A DNA stretch of 64,000 nt from Woeseiaceae bacterium (GCA_021773115.1 JAJFKS010000005.1:1-64000), one strand, 5' to 3'. Counted from the first letter of the stretch, positions 52,972 through 62,592 are shown. Program-made: numbers and translations. The notes: generated by a model from the sequence alone, not told the origin.

Positions 52972-54262
52972 CCTTACGTCCGATTTCTTAGGTATTCGAT
53001 CCCCCAACCCCTTTTGGCTTGCTTCCGCCCCGCCGACCGATAAGGCTTACAACGTCATACGCGCGTTTGAGGCGGGGTGGGGCGGGGTCGTGTGGAAAAC
53101 TCTGGGAGAGGACCCGCACGTAGTAAATGTCAATGGACCGCGTTATAGCGCGATGTACAGCAACGAGCGGCGAGTGATTGGATTCAACAATATTGAACTC
53201 ATTACTGACCGCCCCTTGCAAACCAATCTCGACGAGATGCGCCAGGTCAAGAAGGACTGGCCAGATCGTGCTCTGATCGCGTCGGTCATGCTGCCCCTCG
53301 ACGAGGAAACCTGGAAGAAGCACATACCGATAATTGAGGATACAGGCGCTGATGCATTTGAACTTAATTTTGGCTGCCCACACGGCATGTCCGAACGAGG
53401 CATGGGGGCCGCTGTCGGTCAAGTACCGGAATATATCCAGATGGCCACCGAATGGTGCAAGAAGTACGCCTCCATTCCTGTCATCGTGAAGCTCACACCC
53501 AACATTACAAATATCCTACATCCGGCAAAGGCCGCCAAGGATGGTGGGGCGGATGCGGTGTCGTTAATCAATACAATAAATTCGATCATGCGTGTCGACT
53601 ATGACACGCTCACTATGTATCCGACCACGGACGGTTTCGGGTCTCACGGCGGCTATTGCGGCGAAGCAGTAAAGCCAATCGCGTTGAACATGATCGCAGA
53701 AATCGCACGCAATTCGGAGACATCGGATCTCCCTATCTCCGGTATTGGCGGCATCACGAACTGGAAAGATGCGGTCGACCACATGGCGCTCGGCGCAGGC
53801 AATGTTCAGGTATGTACGGCGGCGATGGTATACGGATTCCGAATCATAGAGGACCTTTGCAGTGGTCTAAGCGATTTTCTCGATAGCAAGAAAATGGAAA
53901 CAGTTTCGGAACTCTCCCGTAGAGCGGTACCGTCCATTAAAGACTGGAAGAATCTCAATCTCAATCATGTTGACAAAGCGGTTATCGACGAGGACCTCTG
54001 CATAAAGTGTGGACGTTGCTATATCGCGTGTGAGGATACTTCGCACCAGGCAATCTCGGACATGATTGATGGCAAACGGGGGTATAGGGTTAAGGATGAA
54101 GAGTGTGTTGGTTGCAATCTTTGTGTGAGCGTATGCCCGGTCGAAAACTGCATAACTATGGAGCCCCTGACAACGGGTGTAGATCCTAGGACAGGTCGCG
54201 CCATCACCTCACAGAAATCGGATTGGACCACACATCCAAACAACCCAATGCGATCGGGATAG
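52964..54262 (+). CDS. preA: dihydropyrimidine dehydrogenase, catalytic subunit
   Basis: This 432-residue protein has a dihydroorotate-dehydrogenase-like FMN barrel (SPNPFWLASAPPTDKAYNVIRAFEAGWGGVVWKT in family terms; ELNFGCPHGMSERGMG; VIVKLTPNITNI) and a C-terminal ferredoxin domain with CIKCGRCYIAC and CVGCNLCVSVCPVENC. Together with PreT it reduces uracil/thymine to the 5,6-dihydro form. I chose the ATG at 52964 overlapping the preT end. Confidence 0.94.
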   Translation: MTDLTSDFLGIRSPNPFWLASAPPTDKAYNVIRAFEAGWGGVVWKTLGEDPHVVNVNGPRYSAMYSNERRVIGFNNIELITDRPLQTNLDEMRQVKKDWPDRALIASVMLPLDEETWKKHIPIIEDTGADAFELNFGCPHGMSERGMGAAVGQVPEYIQMATEWCKKYASIPVIVKLTPNITNILHPAKAAKDGGADAVSLINTINSIMRVDYDTLTMYPTTDGFGSHGGYCGEAVKPIALNMIAEIARNSETSDLPISGIGGITNWKDAVDHMALGAGNVQVCTAAMVYGFRIIEDLCSGLSDFLDSKKMETVSELSRRAVPSIKDWKNLNLNHVDKAVIDEDLCIKCGRCYIACEDTSHQAISDMIDGKRGYRVKDEECVGCNLCVSVCPVENCITMEPLTTGVDPRTGRAITSQKSDWTTHPNNPMRSG

Positions 54263-54394
54263 CCGACTGGCGTACGGGACGAAACGAAAAGGTCTATTTC
54301 GAATAATTGAGTTTATTGGGCGCATGAGCGTATGGCGTTGTGCAACAGAATACCGCTCGTGTTTTCTGGTCGAAGGAACAATGGGGATTCGTAG

Positions 54395-55723
54395 GTGCAA
54401 TTCAAAACCGAGATTATTCGAAAGAAGCGCAACGGTGCGGTCCTTAGGGAAAAGGACATCAACGCTTTTGTGAACGGGATTGCAGATGGGTCTGTATCTA
54501 ACGAGCAGATATCTGCAATGGCGATGGCAATCTTTTTTCAGAATATGACTTTCGATGAAATCAGCGCGATGACAATCGCAATGGCAAAAACCGGACAAAT
54601 CCTCAACTGGCACAAGTTGGGGATCGATGGGCCAACTTCCGACAAGCATTCCACGGGGGGTGTTGGTGACAAAGTTTCGCTTATGCTTGCGCCGATAGTC
54701 GCCTCGTGCGGAGTATTTGATCCGATGATTGCTGGTCGGGGTCTGGGCCACACCGGTGGCACTCTTGACAAACTTGAATCAATTCCGGGCTTCAACGTCA
54801 ACCTGGATGTAGAGACATTCGCGCGGACTGTGCGTAAGGTCGGTTGCGCCATAATCGGGCAAACGGCGAAAATGGTGCCCGCGGATCGGCGATTCTATGC
54901 CATACGTGACGTCACCGAGACGGTCGACTCGATACCGCTTATTACTGCGTCGATTCTTTCCAAAAAAATTGCCGCTGGACCGGATACACTGGTTATCGAT
55001 CTGAAGGTCGGTACCGGTGCATTCATGCAGACGCTCGAAGATGCGAGGGAGCTGGCGACAAGCTTGTTAAGAACGGCCGACAGAGCCGGACTGCCAACAA
55101 AATGTGTTCTGACTGACATGAACCAGGTCCTTGGTACGACAGCTGGAAATGCGCTTGAGATAGGTGAGACTATCGATTATCTAAACGGAACAAAACGAAA
55201 CGATCGCTTGCACGAGGTAACCATCGCGCTGGCCGAAAAAATGCTTTGCGCCGCCGGCGTTGCGGCTGATGCGCGAGCCGCCAACGACATGGCGACACAT
55301 GCACTGGATTCCGGACGGGCCCGCGAAGTATTCGCGCGTATGGTTGCGTCGCAAGGTGGGCCAACAGACCTCCTCGATTCGCCCGCCAAATATCTCCCAA
55401 AGGCGCCGATGGCGCGCCCGGTCTTTCCACGACATGAGGGGCACATATCCGGTATAGATGCGCGCCGAATTGGCAATGTGGTAGTGGACCTGGGAGGAGG
55501 TCGGAATGTGTCGAACGCCGAGATAGATGTCACGGTCGGATTGTCTGCTTGCGCAGAAGTCGGTCACCGAGTCGGCGAACGAGAGCCAATATGTATTGTT
55601 CACGCTGCCAATGACAGCGATGCGGACCGTGCGGAAGTCGAAATCGTGAAAGCCGTGACAATCGTGTCGCGTGAAGTACCTACCAGTTCAGCAATTATTG
55701 AGTCGACCAGTCTTGAACATTGA
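54395..55723 (+). CDS. deoA: thymidine phosphorylase
   Basis: This 442-residue protein has the pyrimidine-nucleoside phosphorylase blocks SDKHSTGGVGDKVSLMLAP and AGRGLGHTGGTLDKLESIPGF and a C-terminal domain with VGLSACAEVG. It starts at a GTG. It releases thymine (or uracil) from deoxynucleosides, supplying bases to PreT/PreA. It lies 132 bases after preA in the same direction and is convergent with the TetR gene (7-base gap). Confidence 0.92.
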   Translation: MQFKTEIIRKKRNGAVLREKDINAFVNGIADGSVSNEQISAMAMAIFFQNMTFDEISAMTIAMAKTGQILNWHKLGIDGPTSDKHSTGGVGDKVSLMLAPIVASCGVFDPMIAGRGLGHTGGTLDKLESIPGFNVNLDVETFARTVRKVGCAIIGQTAKMVPADRRFYAIRDVTETVDSIPLITASILSKKIAAGPDTLVIDLKVGTGAFMQTLEDARELATSLLRTADRAGLPTKCVLTDMNQVLGTTAGNALEIGETIDYLNGTKRNDRLHEVTIALAEKMLCAAGVAADARAANDMATHALDSGRAREVFARMVASQGGPTDLLDSPAKYLPKAPMARPVFPRHEGHISGIDARRIGNVVVDLGGGRNVSNAEIDVTVGLSACAEVGHRVGEREPICIVHAANDSDADRAEVEIVKAVTIVSREVPTSSAIIESTSLEH

Positions 55724-55730
55724 AATTGAG

Positions 55731-56363
55731 CTACTGCTCGGAGATAATTCCGCGCAAAATGACTTGCTGTAAATCCCTCGCTACTTGCGCGAAATAGCGC
55801 TTATCGTGAAGCGACTTGCCTGTAACAATATCAATTTGCGCGGCGAAATCGGCAAATGTCTGGGTTGCCGCGAAAATTATGAAGATTAAATTGTGCGGAT
55901 CCACTCTGACCAACTTCCCCGATTGCATCCACTTTCGCAATGCCTTTGACTTATCGTCCATCAGCACTTTCAGGCGTCGTGTCAGAATACTCCTGGAATG
56001 CTCGGCGCCATGAAGAACTTCATTCGCGAATAGCCTGGAGGCTGCAGGATTTTCAAGTGAAAACCTTATCTTCTCCGATATATAACGCTTCAGCTCTACT
56101 TCCGGATCGCCGTCTGGATCCATTCGTTCCAAAGAATCCAGCCAAACATCCAAAGTCGAAACAATAGTGGCGAGGTACAGCTCTTCTTTCGAAGAATAGT
56201 AGTAAAGCAAATTGGTCTTCGACATTTCCGCCTGCTCAGCGATTTGATCGAGAGTGGCACCGCGGTATCCGCGGCCGGCAAATACTTCGGTAGCGGCAAT
56301 TAGGATAAGTTCGCGGCTGATCTTCTGGATGCGAGATTCTCGCTTTGGATTTGCCTTTGGCAT
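55731..56363 (-). CDS. TetR-family regulator, RutR-like (1)
   Basis: This 210-residue protein has a TetR helix-turn-helix (ILIAATEVFAGRGYRGATLDQIAEQAEMSKTNLLYYYSSKEELY as family pattern, residues ~20-63) and a C-terminal domain like YcdC/RutR (LIFIIFAATQTFADFAAQI). RutR senses uracil/thymine. Position beside the operon and the RutR-like box upstream of pydC support regulation of pyrimidine catabolism. A second, related regulator is encoded at 56729. Confidence 0.88.
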   Translation of the reverse strand: MPKANPKRESRIQKISRELILIAATEVFAGRGYRGATLDQIAEQAEMSKTNLLYYYSSKEELYLATIVSTLDVWLDSLERMDPDGDPEVELKRYISEKIRFSLENPAASRLFANEVLHGAEHSRSILTRRLKVLMDDKSKALRKWMQSGKLVRVDPHNLIFIIFAATQTFADFAAQIDIVTGKSLHDKRYFAQVARDLQQVILRGIISEQ

Positions 56364-56728
56364 GAATGCTCAACGGGACGCTCGCTTAAGGCCTGGTGGC
56401 GCGTAGGCTTGGGCTTTCGAGCAGAGCAAATACTATACCATCGAGTCAAAGTTTAGACCAAAGTTGGACTGTAACCTGGACGCCTGTGTGATCTCTCGAA
56501 AATGCGCGAGAAGACCAGACAATTTGGTGCACGAATACCTATGACTGGTCTACATTCCGGGGACGCTTACGAATCGAGATAGTCGCAGTTGGGCCATCGA
56601 TAATTACCAGCACACGACGAACGAACGGAAGTCTTGACAAAAGACAAAAACTCGACGTCTAAACCAAGCTACTCTCGGCAAGCCTACGAAAGACTTCCCC
56701 GTCGAGAATTGCGATCTCCTGTAGACGT
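56364..56728. other. intergenic region between the two RutR-like genes, with an inverted repeat
   Basis: About 365 bases without a gene. An imperfect inverted repeat AGACCAA-AG-TTGGACT (56455-56470; 6 of 7 pairs) lies 92 bases upstream of the first TetR gene and could be its operator. It shares the GACCA half-site of RutR boxes but with wider spacing. Confidence 0.4.
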
Positions 56729-57427
56729 CTAGGACTTGCCATCTGTCCTTCCAAGAAATCCATGCATAAGTATATTTTTTACGTTCTTTTTGGCTTCGTT
56801 AAAAAACCTTTTATCATCGAGAGACTTTCCGAGCATTGATTCTATTTGTGCAGCGAAATCTGCGTAATGCTGAGTAACCGCCCAAATCATAAACAGCAGA
56901 TGATACGGACTGATATCGGCGACTTTCCCCTCTCTCGCCCAGGTTCTTATAGTACGCGCCCTCTTCTTGCATAAGTCTTTAAGGTAGGTTTCAAGGATGG
57001 GTTTAATTTTCGGTGCCCCTGCAGTCATCTCATTCGACCAAACACGCGATGCTTCGGGATACAATCTTGAATGTTCGAGTTTTTCGTCGATATAGGCACC
57101 GATTTCATGTTCAGGTGACTTCGTTACATCTAAGTCTTTTAATGGCAGCAACCAGATATCCAATATTCGCTCTAGAACAGTCGCGTAAAGCTCCTCTTTT
57201 GATGAATAATAGTACAGTAAATTGGGCTTCGACATGTTTGCCGCGTCTCCAACTTGATCAAGTGTTGCGCCGTGATAGCCATAATCTGCGAAGACCTTCG
57301 TTGCCGCATCGAGGATCTTCTGTCTGTTAATGTCTTGTATGCGACTATGGGTACGCTTGTGGGCCCCCTTGATGCGTGTTTCGCCAGTTGTCAGGGCGGC
57401 AGCATTAGAAGCATCGATTTTCGGCAC
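56729..57427 (-). CDS. TetR-family regulator, RutR-like (2)
   Basis: This 232-residue paralogue of the preceding regulator has the same helix-turn-helix signature (ILDAATKVFADYGYHGATLDQ; NMSKPNLLYYYSSKEELY) and RutR-type C-terminus (LLFMIWAVTQHYADFAAQIESMLGKSLDD, in part). It carries an extra ~25-residue basic N-terminus. The two proteins differ mainly in the ligand domain, so they may sense different bases or nucleosides. Confidence 0.86.
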   Translation of the reverse strand: MPKIDASNAAALTTGETRIKGAHKRTHSRIQDINRQKILDAATKVFADYGYHGATLDQVGDAANMSKPNLLYYYSSKEELYATVLERILDIWLLPLKDLDVTKSPEHEIGAYIDEKLEHSRLYPEASRVWSNEMTAGAPKIKPILETYLKDLCKKRARTIRTWAREGKVADISPYHLLFMIWAVTQHYADFAAQIESMLGKSLDDKRFFNEAKKNVKNILMHGFLGRTDGKS

Positions 57428-57953
57428 AATTATTCCCGGTTTATGAAGTCCAACATTTGATCAAGTGGTAGAATTCCAAATTTCAAATCCTATCGCAGTC
57501 CTACTCTTCCCGGTGAAATTATCAGTGGGCAAAGGACTACTAAAATATTGATTATGTGAGAGATAATAGCGCACCGTTCTTCACAATTCCACATTTCCAG
57601 CTCGTAACCAAACTTCCGATTTCTTTGATACTCTGCTAAATAGTTGACCTATGAGAAAAAAACACTCTTATCAGCATTGGGAAAAATTGGAAACCAATTT
57701 TCACTGAAGCTTCCTAAGGTGGACTCCCGCCTCTACGCGACGCTTGATTGTGATTGGGCAATCGAAGATTGCCGCAGCCATATATCCGCTTGGTCGGAGC
57801 TAAACGCCCCGGGGCCGCAAAGGCCACCGGAGCAGACAGAAACCGACGCCATCAAACTGGCGAATCTGATGAGCGGTAAGGTTGACGGAGTCAAACATAC
57901 TTCAATGTTTTGGAGCACTAAATTGGCCCTAATTGTGCAAACACAGCGGAGCA
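57428..57953. other. intergenic region upstream of the TetR gene and behind the DUF3604 gene
   Basis: About 525 bases. A frame on the plus strand (57644-58027) overlaps the 3' end of the DUF3604 gene and looks like no known protein, so I leave it out. AT-rich stretches at 57520-57640 may hold promoters but none is convincing. Confidence 0.3.
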
Positions 57954-59783
57954 CTATTCCTGGGGGACGTACCAAATCGGTGACGACCAGGCTCGCTCCT
58001 GAATTGTTGGAGGCACGTTTGACATGAGATCCCAGCCGTTCCTGTTGGCCTCCCATGTTGACCATCGGCACGTGGGGTTTTCCAGTATTCGTAAATAGTA
58101 AAAGGCTTGGTGGCCGATATTGAAATCGGGATCCGTCCAAATTCCCTTTAGCACAACATCGCCAAGGTCTTTCGAAAAATCGCACGTCTCAAGATTCACT
58201 TGTGCTCCGTTGTCGGGACAGCGGTGAGTCTGCGGGTCGGGATTTAAGTCGTCGGAGCAGATGACGTCATAAACTTCTTCCCTCGATTCGCCGTCCTCGA
58301 TCCAACCCTTTATAATTTGAGCCCGTTGTAACCAGTTACTTGCCGGATCCTTTAACGCCCAAATTGCGAATGTTGGTGACTTGTTTTCGCTGCGGCGGGC
58401 TGGCAAATCAGAACCCATAGACACTCCCTGGCTATATGCTGTGTTTACCCACTCCCGTTGATTCAACATGTCTTCAGGGAAGCCCCAGCTACCAAAAAAT
58501 CGTACCTTAATCCTTGTTCCCGTTGTTGCAAACGTCTCCTTCCTCCTAAGCGCTCCGAAGATGGCTTCTCGTGTATTCTCTTTAGCCCAAACCCCGGCTA
58601 GTCCTGACGCACTATATGCGGCGCTCACTGGATGCATAGCATTGCCGCCACGGCGGAGTTCAGGCGTGCCATCCAGCATGCCCATCTTGCCGTGATAGCT
58701 GTCTTCATCGACTGGCGAACTGGCGTTATGACCATCCGATGAGCCAATGAGGCCAAACTTGTAGGGGTTAGAATTCCCATTTTCTTCAAGCTTGAGCCCG
58801 CTCAGATAAGCGTCACGAACATAGGACCCTTTAGGTTCGCTGATTTTGTCATGCTGAGCAATAAGCGTTTCCAGAATTTCGAAATCGGCCCATTCATCAA
58901 GCGGCGATAGTGAAAAATGTGTTTCTGAGGTTCCCTTAATTTGTGTTATCTCGACGAGTGGCTCATTACGCATGCGCTGTTCTGCATAAGCTTTATCGAT
59001 TGCGTTACCATCGTGCTTTTCGAGAGGAAACATCAGGCCGTTTGATAAATTGGAGTTATGCGGGATCGCCAAAAGATCCGATCCTTGACTACGTGCCTTT
59101 TCCATCCAATCCCATAACGCCTCAGGATTCATAGAGTCAAGAGAAGAAAACGGCATCTCGGGTACATCGATACCTCGAAAGATGACATTACGGTGAAGGT
59201 TTTGAAACGCCGGCAATGCGGACCATTCGTAGGCAACAAAGGTCGTGAACTCGCCGGGGCGATAGTATCGTTCGGCTAAGTCAATGTAATGTTGCCAGTT
59301 AGTGCGTAACGTACGATTCATCAATGACTGTGGAGGGTTTGGAAATGCATCCGGGTCCAGGCGTGCTTTGTTCATATAACCCCAATATTCCCTACTCCCA
59401 TTAGGTCCTCGTAGTACTTCTCCAAGTTTGGTCGCATACAGCGGATGGTTCGGATCAAAATATAGATGAGTGAAACCCATCGATTCGGCATGATCCGTCA
59501 GCGCCATAAAATCGAGAGGCTGCCGTGCCTGAATCATTTCTCCATTCGCGTGGCGAATGGCCTGTCCTGTGTTGTACCGGTATGCGTCTTCGGGAACCGG
59601 TGGAACACCGTTTAAGTATGCGTCGTCTGACCATCCGCTGTGGATATGCAACTCACCGAAATAAGCTTGCATTCGAGCTTTAGCGCTTGGATCCGCCGCC
59701 GCAACGGAATCTGCGTTAACGTACTGTGGCAATAACGTGCCGACTGTTATGAAGCAGGCGATCAGATTTGAGCGTATTCGCAT
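57954..59783 (-). CDS. exported DUF3604 protein (PHP-like metal-dependent hydrolase fold)
   Basis: This protein is 609 residues from ATG 59783 (a GTG is at 59795). A signal peptide precedes YFGELHIHSGWSDDAY, whose His-x-His near residues 46-48 is the first metal-binding block of the PHP-like fold. Further blocks are ALTDHAE near residue 95, AIPHNSN near residue 245 and GSSDGHNA near residue 350, so all metal ligands of the family seem present. The activity of DUF3604 proteins is not established to my knowledge. It follows HupE/UreJ and isomerase genes in one probable operon. Confidence 0.88.
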   Translation of the reverse strand: MRIRSNLIACFITVGTLLPQYVNADSVAAADPSAKARMQAYFGELHIHSGWSDDAYLNGVPPVPEDAYRYNTGQAIRHANGEMIQARQPLDFMALTDHAESMGFTHLYFDPNHPLYATKLGEVLRGPNGSREYWGYMNKARLDPDAFPNPPQSLMNRTLRTNWQHYIDLAERYYRPGEFTTFVAYEWSALPAFQNLHRNVIFRGIDVPEMPFSSLDSMNPEALWDWMEKARSQGSDLLAIPHNSNLSNGLMFPLEKHDGNAIDKAYAEQRMRNEPLVEITQIKGTSETHFSLSPLDEWADFEILETLIAQHDKISEPKGSYVRDAYLSGLKLEENGNSNPYKFGLIGSSDGHNASSPVDEDSYHGKMGMLDGTPELRRGGNAMHPVSAAYSASGLAGVWAKENTREAIFGALRRKETFATTGTRIKVRFFGSWGFPEDMLNQREWVNTAYSQGVSMGSDLPARRSENKSPTFAIWALKDPASNWLQRAQIIKGWIEDGESREEVYDVICSDDLNPDPQTHRCPDNGAQVNLETCDFSKDLGDVVLKGIWTDPDFNIGHQAFYYLRILENPTCRWSTWEANRNGWDLMSNVPPTIQERAWSSPIWYVPQE

Positions 59784-59829
59784 TCCTATACTCACAAGTT
59801 AATATCTCATTTAGAACTATCTTAAATGA

Positions 59830-60864
59830 TTAATCGAATACGATCATTCGTTCAAGAAACCAATAAGCTCCTGCAGTACCGATAACATAGCTGGTAACTA
59901 CACTCCACCTTAACGGATTCACCGACAACATCGCTCGCGCTATTCCCATCAAGCTTACGATAGCAGTCAAGAAAAAGAGCTGTCCCGCTTCCACTCCCAA
60001 ATTAAAAAACAATAAAGCCACAAATGTCTCACTTACGGGTAAACCAATGTCCAAGAGCGCGCCTGCAAATCCCATCCCATGCAATAGCCCGAATAAAAAG
60101 GCCAATATCCATGGTTGGCGAGTTGAGCAGCTCTTCTTCCCCGAACGATAACGCAGCACTTCCAGGGCGACGAAAACTATCGAAAGTGCAATCAGCGCCT
60201 CTATAATCGAACCCGGCGCTGGCACCATACCGAGCGTGGCTAAACCTAACGTAATTGAATGAGCGACAGTAAAACTAGTAATTGTAACTATTAGTTTGCG
60301 AGTCCCTTCAACTAATAGTAATAGCCCGAGTACGAATAACAAATGGTCAATTCCACCGAGGATATGCCTTACGCCAAGTTCGAAATACCTGACAACAATC
60401 GTCCCCTCGCTTAATACGTCGGGTAAACGATAACTGATTCGCGATGGACTCAGAATTGTGGAAAGTGAACCTCCGTCTAGTGTTTCGATACGTAATAATA
60501 CGGTTGTAATTGTCTTATCAAGGCCTTCAATAACTATCGTTCCGTCTCGTAATCCTTGCTCGGCACAATATAGGTGTGAGTTTTCGATGATGGCAGTTAC
60601 CGCATTTATGAGCTCACGGTGGGCACCGGTAGTGCAATGCTCCGGATAAGTGGGAGAAATTGCGAGCCGTGCACTGCCGGTTGCCGGTACTTTCCAATGG
60701 ACATCAAACTCACCACTTTCAATCTCTGTTATATCTAAAAGAGCAGGCCTGGATTCATGCGCATCTACTTGGAAACACAGCAGCAAGAGAAAAAAAAGCG
60801 TGCTGATCCTGCCTTTCGCCATTATGGTACGACTGCCGTTCACTCGCTTCTCATACCGCATCAT
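59830..60864 (-). CDS. HupE/UreJ-family membrane protein
   Basis: This protein is up to 344 residues. The start codons ATGATG overlap the isomerase stop; an internal ATG at 60822 gives a better signal peptide (MAKGRISTLFFLLLLCFQVDAHE). The first ~130 residues are periplasmic and beta-rich. Six or seven membrane helices follow with the HupE/UreJ blocks GGIDHLLFVLGL, SFTVAHSITLGLA, FLFGLLHGMGFAGAL and FFNLGVEAGQL, rich in His and acidic residues suited to nickel or another metal. No hydrogenase or urease gene is nearby, so its role here must differ. Confidence 0.87.
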   Translation of the reverse strand: MMRYEKRVNGSRTIMAKGRISTLFFLLLLCFQVDAHESRPALLDITEIESGEFDVHWKVPATGSARLAISPTYPEHCTTGAHRELINAVTAIIENSHLYCAEQGLRDGTIVIEGLDKTITTVLLRIETLDGGSLSTILSPSRISYRLPDVLSEGTIVVRYFELGVRHILGGIDHLLFVLGLLLLVEGTRKLIVTITSFTVAHSITLGLATLGMVPAPGSIIEALIALSIVFVALEVLRYRSGKKSCSTRQPWILAFLFGLLHGMGFAGALLDIGLPVSETFVALLFFNLGVEAGQLFFLTAIVSLMGIARAMLSVNPLRWSVVTSYVIGTAGAYWFLERMIVFD

Positions 60865-61733
60865 TCGTCATGAACTCGCTCTTGGTCGCCTTCGATCCTC
60901 ACCGCATATTTGGTGAGAATATCTTCATATGCTCGCTCAGTAGCCAATTGGCTACGTTCATACATGAAATCACGCAACACGTCGTCTCTGACTTCTCCGA
61001 AATCAGGCTTTCTGCTATTCTCCCGCGCGGTTATATACACAAGATGCACCCCCAGGCCTGAAAGAATCGGTCCCTGCCAGTTGTGCAGATCTGACTGGCT
61101 GAGAGCATCAGTAAACAGCTTGCCGAACTCACGTTGCAGTTGATCCAGCCCTGCCGCACTCCAATCTATTTGCAGTGGAAATTCGTCGCCGTGTTCAGGC
61201 GCCCGCACTGGGATCGGGTCCTGTGCTTGCAGCCACGCTAGTTCAGCACGCGCTCTCGCATAGGGATCAGAATTGGTATCCGGGCTAAAATAGATATGAC
61301 TGAACGTAAATTTCGAGGGGACTCGGTAATCCTCGGCAGACTGTTCAAAATATGAACGCAATTCATCCTGCGATGGCTCGATATAATTGGCGATATTCTC
61401 GTTAAGAAAATTATATTTCTGAACCAACCTGCGGCGAATAATAACGTCACCCTTATCCAGTCCGAGAGCAATTGCTTCCCGGTATAAGATTTGCTCCCGT
61501 ACTTCTGACGCCAATAATCCTTCCATTTCGCTAGCCGACGGTGATTGCCCCCATTGCATACGCCATATTTCTGCCAGGCGATTCTGATCATCAATGGAAA
61601 CAACGACCTCTCGCGTACGGTTTTCTTGTCGGAATTGAGATATCCAAAAATGATTGACGAACAAGACAAGCGCTCCAGCAACAAGGAAGTGTACTAACGG
61701 CTCGTCTCTTAAAAAATTGATGGCTCTTCGCAT
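60861..61733 (-). CDS. membrane-anchored peptidyl-prolyl isomerase, SurA/PpiC type
   Basis: This protein is about 290 residues from ATG 61733 (the frame is open to 61892 without sense). An N-terminal anchor helix (VHFLVAGALVLFVNHFWI) precedes a SurA-N-like helical region (LLASEVREQILYREAIALGLDKGDVIIRRRL) and a parvulin-like region (SKFTFSHIYFSP; GLGVHLVYITARE). It probably assists folding of exported proteins in the periplasm, perhaps the DUF3604 protein or the receptor. It overlaps the HupE-like gene. Confidence 0.75.
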   Translation of the reverse strand: MRRAINFLRDEPLVHFLVAGALVLFVNHFWISQFRQENRTREVVVSIDDQNRLAEIWRMQWGQSPSASEMEGLLASEVREQILYREAIALGLDKGDVIIRRRLVQKYNFLNENIANYIEPSQDELRSYFEQSAEDYRVPSKFTFSHIYFSPDTNSDPYARARAELAWLQAQDPIPVRAPEHGDEFPLQIDWSAAGLDQLQREFGKLFTDALSQSDLHNWQGPILSGLGVHLVYITARENSRKPDFGEVRDDVLRDFMYERSQLATERAYEDILTKYAVRIEGDQERVHDE

Positions 61734-61734
61734 A

Positions 61735-61773
61735 GAATGAAGTGTAAAGGATTCGAATGAAGTGTAAAGGATT
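61735..61773. repeat. 20-bp tandem duplication upstream of the isomerase gene
   Basis: GAATGAAGTGTAAAGGATT occurs at 61735-61753 and again at 61755-61773 with one base between, immediately before the isomerase start. It places two TTTACAC-like words in the promoter region. Confidence 0.6.
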
Positions 61774-62469
61774 GGCAAACATGCGTTCCGGAAATTCTTG
61801 GACAGGTCACAACTTCGACGTGCCAAATTACCATGCACTTCGTTTGTCTTTTCGGGGAAGCAGACATTGAACGATTCATTGGTGCTCCTCAAACTATTGA
61901 TATCACCGCGTTGATAACAACTCCGCCGCTCCGATTACCGCCTCAATTGAACGAGCTTTCGAGCTAGTTATGAATTCACGCCTGGCAACTCGAAACCGAT
62001 AATAATTGATCGTTTGTTTAAAAACTCATGAACTTACACCTCAATTATCAACTCGTTGTGAGCGCTCTGGATTATCACGCCATAACAGGATTACTATAGA
62101 CCCACTCTTTTGGGCTTTTAACTAAAGTTATTTAAAAACAACAGATTAACTGGTCTTTTCTTCAATTTTGATTTGTGATTTGGACAGGACCTTCCGGATT
62201 ACACTTACCGGAATGTTACCTGTCGGCTCGTTCTTGTTCTTTTCAAGAGCGGTCTTGTCGAAAAAGTATTTGACTAACAGATCAAAAATAATTATCTTCA
62301 GCAATAGCAGACATCATAATTTGACGCAGCAAAAAATACTTTATAGACACAGGGGAATTATTCATGGAATACAGACGCAACTCTGAACCAATTCCATATA
62401 GTTCATCTGGCGTAACAAACGATCAGCGTCACGAGAAAAATAATTGGCGACTTGTTCCGTTCGGTGCAG
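61774..62469. other. AT-rich intergenic region between divergent units
   Basis: About 700 bases lie between the isomerase gene (minus) and the third TonB receptor unit (plus). Base composition is more AT-rich than the flanking genes. Frames at 62168-62386 and from 62364 lack family resemblance. A long divergent regulatory region is plausible; no specific operator stands out. Confidence 0.35.
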
Positions 62470-62592
62470 ATGAGACTCTGCAATATCACAGAAGTTACCG
62501 ATGCAACGCCAGACGATGCACGTGTACTTAATCTAGACGAAATCACCCGCATGATAGCGGAGCCTAATTTTATCGATCAGGGCAATCAATAA
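62470..62592 (+). CDS. small open frame of 40 codons upstream of the TonB receptor
   Basis: ATG at 62470 encodes a 40-residue acidic peptide (MRLCNITEVTDATPDDARVL followed by NLDEITRMIAEPNFIDQGNQ), ending 12 bases before the receptor's GTG. The frame is open upstream to about 62418, and an overlapping frame from 62364 might join it by a frameshift. The codon pattern looks protein-like, but I do not recognise it. Confidence 0.3.
   Translation: MRLCNITEVTDATPDDARVLNLDEITRMIAEPNFIDQGNQ

Noticed and set aside
57644..58027. 127-codon plus-strand open frame before the DUF3604 gene's end
   Set aside because: It overlaps the end of the DUF3604 gene, has no good ribosome-binding site and resembles no family.
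59830..60864. Hydrogenase or urease accessory operon
   Set aside because: HupE/UreJ homology alone is present; no hydrogenase, urease or nickel-insertion gene lies nearby.
62168..62386. 72-codon open frame in the AT-rich divergent region
   Set aside because: No homology-like motif and no convincing ribosome-binding site; AT-rich noise is the simpler explanation.
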